Shown here piece by piece: positions 1 through 5,508 of a stretch of 5,847 nt of DNA. Each line of letters starts with the position of its first letter. Position 1 is the first letter of the stretch. The position numbers and the translations under genes are program-made. A model generated the notes under the pieces. It had not been told where the DNA came from and searched no databases. It saw nothing but the letters and a program-made list of their open reading frames with translations. Origin of the DNA: Actinomycetota bacterium (GTDB taxonomy: Bacteria; Actinomycetota; Acidimicrobiia; Acidimicrobiales; GCA-2861595); assembly GCA_016781225.1 (NCBI GenBank), contig JADDQT010000134.1, forward strand, positions 1 to 5,847, read 5' to 3'.

Positions 1-272
1 CCGCCCGTTCCTCCGAGCAAAGGCACGGCCTCACGCCCCGCGTGCGCCGAGCCCTGTGGCGGGAAGCCGGGCTCGTCCGCCAGGCCGCAGGCCTGGAGGC
101 CCTGAGAGGTTCGGCGGTGCTACTGGTCCGCCTCATCGCCGAAGCAGCCCTGGCCCGAGCCGAGAGCCGGGGTGCCCACTTCCGAGCCGACTTCCCGACC
201 GAGGATCCGGCCCTCGAGGGCCACTTCGTGCTCCGTGGCGGCCAGGCTCCGGTCCTGGAGCGCTGGCACTGA
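1..272 (+). CDS. nadB: L-aspartate oxidase, C-terminal fragment (5' end outside window)
   Basis: This is the last 89 codons of a gene entering from the left edge, with the first full codon at base 3 and the TGA stop at 270-272. NadB is a flavoprotein that oxidises L-aspartate to iminoaspartate, the substrate NadA condenses with dihydroxyacetone phosphate. What is visible is the C-terminal helical region of the family: an 'LWREAGLVRQAAGLE' stretch, then 'AESRGAHFRADFP', the typical NadB ending (compare ESRG-HF--D-P in characterised enzymes), and a short tail ending in ERWH. The FAD-binding and catalytic parts lie outside the window. A GTG at 42 is internal and not a real start. The identity rests on this terminal signature and on nadC and nadA following directly, which together make it secure. 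The stop overlaps the first possible nadC start by one base, so the genes are probably co-transcribed and translationally coupled. Confidence 0.9.
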   Translation, partial: ARSSEQRHGLTPRVRRALWREAGLVRQAAGLEALRGSAVLLVRLIAEAALARAESRGAHFRADFPTEDPALEGHFVLRGGQAPVLERWH

Positions 273-1141
273 TGGGGGCCCGCACCATGGAGCAGACGAT
301 GCGGCGGAGCACCCTCGACGCCGCGGCCGTGGCAAGGGTGGTGCACGAAGCGCTGGCCGAGGACGTCGGGAGCGGTGACCTGACGACCAATGCCCTGTTC
401 CCACCCCACGCCCGTGCCCGGGCTCGACTCCTGGTCAAGGAACCCGGTGTGGTCTGCGGGCTGCCCGTGGCCGAAGCGGTCTTCCGGGCGCTCGATCCCG
501 AGGTCCGTTTCGAGGCGGTCGTGGGGGAGGGCGACCACCTCCGCCGGGCGGACCGGGTGGCAGTGGTGGAGGGATCGGCGCGGGCCGTCCTCAGCGGCGA
601 GCGCACCGCCTTGAACCTCCTCGGGCGCCTGTCCGGAGTGGCCACCATGGCCAGAGCCTTCGTCGACGCCGTTGCCGGCACGGGCGCCACCATCCTCGAC
701 ACTCGCAAGACCACGCCCGGGCTGCGGGTGCTGGAGAAGTACGCCACCTCGGTGGGCGGGGCCACCAACCATCGTCGTGGCCTGCACGACGGGGTCCTCG
801 TCAAGGACAACCACCTGGCCCTGAGCGGTGACGTGCGAACGGTGGTGGAGCTGCTGAGAAGAGTCCCCGGCGGTCACCCCGTCGAGGTGGAGGTCGAGTC
901 CTTGGAGGAGGTCCGCGCCGCACTGGACGCCGCGGCCGACGCACTGCTGCTCGACAACATGAGCCCGGGAGCCATGAGAGAGGCCGTGGTCCTGGCCGGG
1001 TCCCGAGCCACGCTGGAGGCCTCGGGCGGCGTGTCCCTGGCCAACGTTCGCGCCGTGGCCGAGACGGGCGTCGGTTACATCTCCGTCGGCGCCCTCACTC
1101 ACGCCGCCCGCTCTGTCGACGTCTCTCTGGAGGTCCTGTGA
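272..1141 (+). CDS. nadC: Nicotinate-nucleotide diphosphorylase (carboxylating) / quinolinate phosphoribosyltransferase
   Basis: NadC converts quinolinate and PRPP to nicotinate mononucleotide, CO2 and pyrophosphate in the cytosol, the third dedicated step of de novo NAD synthesis. Counting from the ATG at 272 it has 289 residues, the usual family length. Visible motifs are EDVGSGDLTT (30-39), the helix SGERTALNLLGRLSG (108-122), DTRKTTPG (143-150), NHR (166-168), KDNH (178-181), EVEVES (205-210), LLLDN (225-229), EASGG (249-253) and GALTH (273-277). These cover the substrate and phosphate binding residues of the alpha/beta barrel, and no key residue is obviously missing. The start is uncertain. 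The ATG at 272 overlaps the nadB stop (TGATG), further in-frame ATGs lie at 287 and 299, and the one at 299 has a GGAG six bases upstream, so the protein may be 280 residues. The stop overlaps the nadA start as GTGA. Confidence 0.96.
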   Translation: MGARTMEQTMRRSTLDAAAVARVVHEALAEDVGSGDLTTNALFPPHARARARLLVKEPGVVCGLPVAEAVFRALDPEVRFEAVVGEGDHLRRADRVAVVEGSARAVLSGERTALNLLGRLSGVATMARAFVDAVAGTGATILDTRKTTPGLRVLEKYATSVGGATNHRRGLHDGVLVKDNHLALSGDVRTVVELLRRVPGGHPVEVEVESLEEVRAALDAAADALLLDNMSPGAMREAVVLAGSRATLEASGGVSLANVRAVAETGVGYISVGALTHAARSVDVSLEVL

Positions 1142-2103
1142 CCCTGCCCCCTGTGACCCTTCCCAACGGCGCCCCCGACGAGCTGGCCGGCCTCGAAGAG
1201 GAGGTCGCGGCCCTGGCTGCCGAGCGCCGGGCGGTCCTCCTCGCTCACAACTACCAGGTGCCCGAGGTTCAGGACGTGGCTCATTACGTGGGTGACTCGC
1301 TCGGTCTGGCGCGCCAGGCGGCGGCCACCAGCGCCGAGATCATCGTGTTCTGCGGCGTTCACTTCATGGCCGAGACCGCCGCAATCCTCTCGCCCGACAA
1401 GACCGTGCTCATTCCCGACCCCGACGCCGGCTGCTCCCTCGCCGCCATGGTGACGGCGGAACAGCTGCGGGGCTGGAAGGCCGAGCACCCGGGCGCGGTG
1501 GTGGTCAGCTACGTGAACACCAGCGCCGAGGTCAAGGCCGAGTCGGACTACTGCTGTACGTCCGGCAATGCCAGGGCCGTGATCGAGGCCATTCCCGCCG
1601 ACCGGGAGATCCTCTTCCTCCCCGACTTCTTCCTAGGGCTGTGGCTGGAGAGAGTGACCGGCCGCAAGCTCCGGATCTGGATGGGCGAATGCCACGTGCA
1701 TGCGGGGATACGGCCCGACGACATCACGCGCTGGCACGACGAGGCACCCGACGCCGAGCTTCTCGTGCATCCGGAGTGCGGCTGCGCCAGCCAGGCCATG
1801 GCCTTCGGCGACGAGCGCACCCGGATCCTGTCCACGGAGGGCATGGTGGAGTTCGCCAAGAAGTCCCCAAAGGACCGGTTCGTGGTGGCCACCGAGGTGG
1901 GGATCATCCACCGCCTGGCCAAGGAGGCGCCGGCAAAGCGCTTCGAGCCCGCCAATCCGGCGGCGAGCTGTCGGTACATGAAGATGATCACCCTGGCCAA
2001 GGTGCGGGACTCCCTCAGGGACACCAAGCACGTGGTGTCCGTGCCCCCCGACGTGGCGGCTCGGGCCCGTGGGGCCATCGAGCGCATGGTGGCCATCTCC
2101 TGA
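1138..2103 (+). CDS. nadA: Quinolinate synthase (4Fe-4S)
   Basis: NadA condenses iminoaspartate (from NadB) with dihydroxyacetone phosphate to give quinolinate, using an oxygen-sensitive 4Fe-4S cluster. The product has 321 residues. It carries the family marks: LLAHNYQ (34-40), VGDSLGLA (51-58), FCGVHFMAET with Cys72, the SYVNTSAEVKAESD segment (124-137), HPECGC with Cys214, ATEVGI (251-256) and CRYMKM with Cys278. Cys72, Cys214 and Cys278 match the three conserved cluster ligands of the family. Other cysteines (99, 139, 140, 185, 216) are also present, so this belongs to a cysteine-richer subtype. The GTG at 1138 is chosen because GGAGG at 1129-1133 lies four bases upstream. A second GTG at 1153 is too far from that site. 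The gene overlaps nadC by four bases and is the last gene of the operon seen here, since the next gene is convergent. Confidence 0.97.
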   Translation: MTLPPVTLPNGAPDELAGLEEEVAALAAERRAVLLAHNYQVPEVQDVAHYVGDSLGLARQAAATSAEIIVFCGVHFMAETAAILSPDKTVLIPDPDAGCSLAAMVTAEQLRGWKAEHPGAVVVSYVNTSAEVKAESDYCCTSGNARAVIEAIPADREILFLPDFFLGLWLERVTGRKLRIWMGECHVHAGIRPDDITRWHDEAPDAELLVHPECGCASQAMAFGDERTRILSTEGMVEFAKKSPKDRFVVATEVGIIHRLAKEAPAKRFEPANPAASCRYMKMITLAKVRDSLRDTKHVVSVPPDVAARARGAIERMVAIS

Positions 2104-2112
2104 CCGGCGCTG

Positions 2113-2129
2113 CTGATCCGATCAGTTTT
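2113..2129 (+). terminator. Possible weak intrinsic terminator after nadA
   Basis: Ten bases past the nadA stop, CTGAT (2113-2117) and ATCAG (2121-2125) form a five-base-pair stem around a CCG loop, followed directly by TTTT. The stem is short and AT-rich, so it is a poor Rho-independent terminator. A second inverted repeat, CACGA (2133-2137) and TCGTG (2145-2149), follows without a T tract. The position between convergent genes is what makes a terminator plausible. The 83-base gap holds nothing else recognisable. Confidence 0.3.
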
Positions 2130-2186
2130 CGACACGAGGCAGCTTCGTGCTTTGGAAGGACCAACGGTTTTCGGGGAGCACGTCGA

Positions 2187-3280
2187 TCAAGTGGTCCCAA
2201 TCAAGTGGGGGAAGGGCTGCACGGTCAGCATCTCGTCAAGGTTGGCGAGCGCGAAGACGCGTCCATCACAAGCCCGAATGACCGGACCGAGCGTGTCGTT
2301 GACCCTGGTCCACCCGAGCCCCCCGAGTACGGCCAAGAGCGGAACCCCACCGAGGCGCAGCGACTCCTCTCGCAGTGGTCTGAACCGCGACGCCTTGTCA
2401 CGAGCCGTGCCTCCATCGTTCGCACCCTTACATTGCAACATTCCCCGCAGGGTGTCGGCGCTGTCGAACACTACGAAGTCAGGCGCGGGGTGGACTGTCA
2501 CCTCGAACCGGCTCTCTTGTCCGCTTGGCTGTACGAGGTACGAATGTACGGGATGCCATTCGACCTGAAGAGATCCTCGACGGCGTCCTCAATGAGGTTC
2601 CCACGCAGCGTGGACGTGGCATCGAGCACCTGGCGAAACGATCCACCATAGTGACGCTGGTGGAGAAGGTGACTGTACGGCACTCCGGCACCAGCGAACT
2701 GCGCAACCGTCGTCCAGCCCTCAGCGGAGTCCGGCTTGCTCTGCTTGCTCTTGAGCGCCCCGGGCGGTTCACCGAAGAGGGTGCCTGACATGATCTTGTC
2801 GATGGTCAAAGCGGTGACCTTGGCCTGAGAGGCGGACGGGGCGCTCCCATGGCGCTCCATCGCGTCGACCTTGCTAGCGCTGAGTGCCTCCGGGCCAGAT
2901 GGCTCGGCGACCAGCGTCGTGCTTGCGGCGAACTCACCTCGTGTCAGACCGGTGATCGTACGGAACACGAGCAGGGTTGTCGGCTCCTTCGCCAATACGG
3001 CCTGAAGTTGCTCTACGGTGACCATGGTGAATCCCGACGTAGCCTTCGCTGCCTTCTCATAGGCGGCGAGAAAGTGCGGCAACTCATAGAACTCGGCGTG
3101 GTGGACATAGGCGAAGTCGGGGCCTAGGTGAGGGACGTAGAGACGTCTTGCAACCTCGGCATAAATGGCGGCGTGTTCGTCCGTTCCGTGCCGTTGTGGA
3201 ACCTGGCGGATGCGAGCAACCCGCAGGTCCCACGACGTGGCCTCAGCGATTTGCTGAACCGTGGGCTCTAGGGCCGGCAC
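2187..3280 (-). pseudogene. Frameshifted type II-like restriction endonuclease (PD-(D/E/Q)xK fold)
   Basis: Read from a GTG at 3280, frame one gives 260 residues and stops at 2498. The rest of the protein continues in another frame to a stop at 2187. Joining them at an AGAGAG run (2512-2517, minus strand) by removing one AG gives a 363-residue protein reading ADKSRFEVTV across the join. Visible parts are an N-terminal region with QVPQRHGTDEH (26-36), an HTH-like segment (about 105-146, GLTRGEFAAST then SKVDAMERHG), a helix with NLIEDAVEDLF (228-238), and after the join PAPDF (264-268) and LQCKG (281-285). Asp267, Gln282 and Lys284 would form the PD-X(n)-QxK nuclease centre. It lies ten bases after the methyltransferase on the same strand, as expected for a restriction partner. 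No clear ribosome binding site precedes the GTG, so translational coupling is likely. As written, the product lacks the catalytic motif and should be inactive. Sequencing error is possible. The specific restriction family and recognition site cannot be named. Confidence 0.75.
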
Positions 3281-3290
3281 GTCGGTGAGG

Positions 3291-4235
3291 CTAACGCCCC
3301 TTCTTCAACCGCTCAGGGAGAACCTCGGTGTAGCTGGCATCGATCTCGGCAACTAGCCAACGACGCTCCAGGCTCTCGGCCGCAACCGCGGTAGTGCATG
3401 TTCCGCCGAAGGGATCGAAGACAAGCTGTCCAGGCTGTGTCAACAGCTTGATGAAGAAGGACGGCAGTTCGACCGGGAAGCGAGCAGGGTGCTCCGTCGG
3501 GTTGGGCAAGAACTCGGGTTCGATGTGCAGAAGGGTCGAGGGACGCACCATCGCCGGTCCAGCCTGCACTCGTCTTCGTCCCTGTCCGGAGGGCTCGTTG
3601 ACACGCTCGTAGTTGTGACGCAACTTCTTGCGCCGCTCGACGTCCTTCCGGTCCCACCGTGCCGGTGTGAGGCAGTGCTCGGGGAAGAACTGCCACTCGG
3701 GCGTCTTCGCGAAGTGGAAGCAATACTCCACAGCGTCCTTGAGATGCCGTTTCCATCGCCCCGGTGGCGGTGAGGGCTTGCCCCACACAAAGTCCTCACA
3801 GAACCTAAAGCCTTGTTCTCGAAGCCAGAAGACGAGTTCATACTGAAGAGTTCCTCGTTCGCCGTCCTGGCGCCGCGACCGATAGTTGAGGACGAAGCTC
3901 CCATGGGGCTTGAGCGTCCTCAGGATCTCTGCGCTCACCTTGAGGAACGTGTCCTCATACCAGTCGCGTCCGTACTTCTCGCCGTTCTCGTACTTAGGTT
4001 GTCCGTCGTACGGGGGTGAAGTGAGTACAAGATCGAAGGTGTGGTCCGGCACTTGGCGAAGCAAGTTGAGGCAGTCGTCAATGACCAGGGCCCCCAGACC
4101 GGTCAGGGCCGCGCTTTCAACGATCGAGGAAGGCAGGGAGGCCATCTGCCCCGGATCGTAGATGCGGACCTGCCTGTCCGGTGGGACCAAGCCCGGCAGC
4201 CGGAGGGGCAGGCGAGTGGGCGAGTCATCGAACAT
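3291..4235 (-). CDS. Site-specific DNA methyltransferase, beta class (N4-cytosine or N6-adenine), restriction-modification partner
   Basis: This is an AdoMet-dependent DNA base methyltransferase that would protect host sites from the neighbouring endonuclease. From the ATG at 4235 it has 314 residues. The motif order is beta class: catalytic motif IV TSPPYDG (72-78) near the N terminus, then a central region with FVWGKP and HFAKTPEWQFFPEH that probably includes target recognition, then motif X HPARFP (249-254) and AdoMet-binding motif I DPFGGTCTT (274-282), ending in ERRWLVAEID. TSPPY is most common in N4-cytosine enzymes but also occurs in N6-adenine ones, so the modified base is open. The open frame runs up to 4463, but codons before about 4307 translate the tRNA-Thr gene and cannot be authentic. 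Candidate starts are ATG 4307 (overlapping the tRNA CCA), 4235 and 4145. I prefer 4235 because a -10-like TAGTGT ends seven bases upstream, which suits a leaderless message. None has a good ribosome binding site. Confidence 0.9.
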   Translation of the reverse strand: MFDDSPTRLPLRLPGLVPPDRQVRIYDPGQMASLPSSIVESAALTGLGALVIDDCLNLLRQVPDHTFDLVLTSPPYDGQPKYENGEKYGRDWYEDTFLKVSAEILRTLKPHGSFVLNYRSRRQDGERGTLQYELVFWLREQGFRFCEDFVWGKPSPPPGRWKRHLKDAVEYCFHFAKTPEWQFFPEHCLTPARWDRKDVERRKKLRHNYERVNEPSGQGRRRVQAGPAMVRPSTLLHIEPEFLPNPTEHPARFPVELPSFFIKLLTQPGQLVFDPFGGTCTTAVAAESLERRWLVAEIDASYTEVLPERLKKGR

Positions 4236-4242
4236 GTGTTCT

Positions 4243-4248
4243 ACACTA
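4243..4248 (-). promoter_or_regulatory. Possible -10 element for a leaderless methyltransferase transcript
   Basis: On the minus strand TAGTGT (4248 down to 4243) fits the actinobacterial TAnnnT -10 pattern and ends seven bases before the ATG at 4235. Transcription would then begin at or next to the A of the start codon. No convincing -35 hexamer lies 16-18 bases upstream. Read-through from the tRNA-Thr promoter is an alternative or additional source of transcript. Confidence 0.25.
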
Positions 4249-4306
4249 GCTGGTCGCCGGGACAGCGAGGTAGACCGCGGCTTGGGCGGCAAATCCGCAC
4301 TCTCCA

Positions 4307-4382
4307 TGGAGCCGGGTGTCGGATTCGAACCGACGACATCTTCTTTACAAGAGAAGTGCTCTACCAGCTGAGCTAACCCGGC
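4307..4382 (-). tRNA. tRNA-Thr (anticodon UGU)
   Basis: The minus strand folds into a complete cloverleaf. The acceptor stem pairs GCCGGGT (5' end at 4382) with ACCCGGC. The D arm is GCTC-AGCTGGTA-GAGC. The anticodon stem CTTCT/AGAAG encloses loop CTTGTAA, giving anticodon TGT, which reads ACA (Thr). The variable loop has five bases. The T arm is GTCGG-TTCGAAT-CCGAC. The discriminator is T, and CCA is encoded at 4309-4307; the body without CCA is 4310-4382. All stems are perfectly paired, so the gene should be functional. Its 3' end faces the restriction-modification genes on the same strand. Confidence 0.97.
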
Positions 4383-4418
4383 GGGATGTCTCGGCGAACT
4401 CACACAGAGCCCGAGGGA

Positions 4419-4424
4419 ACGATA
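4419..4424 (-). promoter_or_regulatory. Possible -10 element for tRNA-Thr
   Basis: On the minus strand TATCGT (4424 down to 4419) fits TAnnnT and lies 36 bases upstream of the mature 5' end of the tRNA, leaving a short leader for RNase P to remove. The hexamer 17 bases further upstream (GTGGTC) is a poor -35. The inverted repeat at 4436-4461 overlaps that -35 position. Confidence 0.25.
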
Positions 4425-4435
4425 GCGGTCACTGG

Positions 4436-4461
4436 GATGGCGACCACCCTGGGTCGCCGTC
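4436..4461. repeat. Inverted repeat in the tRNA-Thr / DUF3263 divergent region
   Basis: GGCGACC (4439-4445) and GGTCGCC (4452-4458) are perfect inverted copies around a six-base spacer. Three further outer pairs, one a G-T wobble, extend the stem to ten pairs across 4436-4461. There is no T tract on either side, so it is not an ordinary intrinsic terminator. It sits between the possible minus-strand -10 at 4419-4424 and the possible plus-strand -10 (TAGGAT, 4465-4470), a position that would suit a regulator binding site. That role is inference. The rest of the 127-base gap 4383-4509 shows only the weak promoter-like elements listed. Confidence 0.55.
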
Positions 4462-4464
4462 ACC

Positions 4465-4470
4465 TAGGAT
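4465..4470 (+). promoter_or_regulatory. Possible -10 element for the DUF3263 / LytR_C operon
   Basis: TAGGAT at 4465-4470 fits TAnnnT and would start transcription near 4477, about 33 bases before the ATG at 4510. No good -35 is evident upstream, because that space is taken by the inverted repeat at 4436-4461. This is only a pattern match. Confidence 0.22.
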
Positions 4471-4509
4471 CCTTGAAGTGCACGTGCCCGGCTGGCAGGC
4501 TTCGGCGGG

Positions 4510-4770
4510 ATGCCACTCTCCGAGCGTGATCGGGCCGTTCTCGACCTGGAGCGGTCGTGGTGGACACTCGACGGGTCGAAGGAGGACGCCATTCGCACTC
4601 GCCTCGACCTCTCGCCTACCCGGTACTACCAAGTGCTGAACGGCCTGCTCGAGTCACCAGAGGCCACCGCTTACGACCCGCTCGTGGTGCACCGGCTGCG
4701 GCGGCGGCGTGACCGGCGGCGCCGCGCCCGCTACGAGGGGCGTACCGCGGGCGGGCCACCGTCCCGGTGA
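4510..4770 (+). CDS. DUF3263 family protein (small actinobacterial protein)
   Basis: The product is an 86-residue basic protein that I recognise as DUF3263. Its features are the opening SERDRAVLDLERSWW (4-18), then KEDAIRTRLDLSPTRYYQVLN (24-44), then DPLVVHRLRRRRDRRRR (56-72). The middle section (SKEDAIRTRL-DLSPTRYYQVLNGLL) looks like a helix-turn-helix of the kind that follows transcription-factor recognition helices. With the Arg-rich tail, nucleic-acid binding is a reasonable guess, but the function is not established. It ends 60 bases before a LytR_C-domain gene on the same strand. The same gene pair occurs in mycobacteria (as I recall, Rv0430-Rv0431), so the two are probably an operon. 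There is no strong ribosome binding site at the ATG, but the conserved SERD start supports it. Confidence 0.85.
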   Translation: MPLSERDRAVLDLERSWWTLDGSKEDAIRTRLDLSPTRYYQVLNGLLESPEATAYDPLVVHRLRRRRDRRRRARYEGRTAGGPPSR

Positions 4771-4830
4771 ACGGCCCCCAGTGAGCGACCTCCCGGTTAG
4801 CCGTCTGCCATTCAACGGCGAGGTGACGCG

Positions 4831-5478
4831 GTGCCGCTGAAGCCGGGACGCCACGCCGCTGGAGACGGCTCCTTCGGACGCTCGGCCGGGATGGCCGCGG
4901 GCCGGGGCGCGGCGGTGCTCGTGGTGGCGGTGGTGATCGGGATACTCCTGCTCAACAAGGTCGACGACACGCCGGGCCGGCAGGTCTCGGCCGGTGACGG
5001 TGGTGGCGGCAACGGCACGGAGGAGACCACCACCACGGTGCCCGAGGCCCCGCCCACCACCGTGCCTGCCCGCCCGCCGGGTGAGGTCAAGGTGCTGTCC
5101 GCCAACGGGACCAAGGTGAGGGGAGCAGCCGGCAGGGTCCGCGACACCCTGAAGGCGGCGGGTTACAACGTCTTGTCACCCATCGAGACCAAGCAGCCGG
5201 TCGAGACGAGCGTGGTGTTCTTCGCCGCCGGCTTCGACCGGGAGGCCCAGGCCGTAGCCCAGGCGCTGAAGCTCCCACCCACGTCGGTGCAGCCGCTTCC
5301 CGCCGCCGACGCGCTACCCGTCTCCGACCTTCGGGGAGCCAACGTGGTTGCCGTGGTGGGTGCCGAGCTGGCTCGCCAGGTTGGCGCATCGAGCACCACC
5401 ACCACTACCACCAGGAGGACCACGACGACCGCCAAGAGGCCCACGTCCACCACCTCCACCACTGCCAAGCCGGGGTAG
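4831..5478 (+). CDS. Membrane-anchored LytR_C-domain protein, VirR-like architecture
   Basis: The product has 215 residues. A short basic N-terminal part precedes one membrane helix (about 26-42, AAVLVVAVVIGILLL). A Gly then Thr/Pro-rich linker follows (43-84, with TTTTVPEAPPTTVPARPP). A LytR_C domain spans roughly 85-180, with VKVLSANGTKVRGAAGRV, LKAAGYNVL and ANVVAVVGAELA. The C-terminal tail is Thr-rich, with 15 Thr among residues 187-215. The protein should lie outside the membrane, anchored by the N-terminal helix. LytR_C domains also end LytR-CpsA-Psr glycopolymer ligases, but no LCP catalytic domain is present, so this is a stand-alone type like mycobacterial Rv0431 (VirR), which is linked to envelope integrity and vesicle release. 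A similar envelope role is inference. The GTG at 4831 is supported by GAGGTG at 4820-4825. It is the likely second gene of an operon with DUF3263. Confidence 0.88.
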   Translation: MPLKPGRHAAGDGSFGRSAGMAAGRGAAVLVVAVVIGILLLNKVDDTPGRQVSAGDGGGGNGTEETTTTVPEAPPTTVPARPPGEVKVLSANGTKVRGAAGRVRDTLKAAGYNVLSPIETKQPVETSVVFFAAGFDREAQAVAQALKLPPTSVQPLPAADALPVSDLRGANVVAVVGAELARQVGASSTTTTTTRRTTTTAKRPTSTTSTTAKPG

Positions 5479-5485
5479 CGCCCCC

Positions 5486-5508
5486 GGTCAGGTCCGCAAG
5501 GTCAGGTC
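5486..5508. repeat. Short direct repeat between convergent genes
   Basis: GGTCAGGTC occurs at 5486-5494 and again at 5500-5508, separated by five bases, between the LytR_C gene and the convergent gene at the right edge. The second copy runs into the stop codon of that gene. I see no hairpin with a T tract in this 28-base gap, so no intrinsic terminator can be called. The repeat may be chance. Confidence 0.4.

Noticed and set aside
133..810. 225-residue minus-strand open frame opposite nadC
   Set aside because: It is Arg/Ser/Pro-rich low-complexity antisense of clear nadC coding sequence, with no family resemblance.
2100..2190. Possible attachment-site duplicate of the tRNA-Thr 3' end beyond the restriction genes
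   Set aside because: No match to the T-arm and acceptor sequence of the tRNA was found near the nadA end, and there is no integrase in the window.
2187..2501. Separate 104-residue gene starting at GTG 2501
   Set aside because: Its sequence continues the endonuclease in register after one AG deletion and begins inside the nuclease core, so a frameshifted part of one gene is more likely.
1641..2651. Long plus-strand open frame overlapping nadA and running past its end
   Set aside because: It is a shadow of nadA in another frame, rich in Gly/Arg/His as high-G+C shadows are, and it then crosses the antisense strand of the endonuclease.
3291..3330. Cys in methyltransferase motif I (DPFGGTCTT instead of a second Gly)
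   Set aside because: The change is encoded further upstream in the gene (about 3390-3415), and Cys at this position occurs in other N4-cytosine methyltransferases (DPFxGSC type), so it is not evidence of inactivation.
4236..4463. N-terminal extension of the methyltransferase up to 4463
   Set aside because: It reads through the tRNA-Thr gene in the sense direction; the peptide there is a translation of the tRNA, not protein.
5163..5468. Minus-strand open frame with an apparent Val/Leu membrane helix
   Set aside because: The hydrophobic run is the antisense of the ACC/ACG Thr codons in the LytR_C protein tail.
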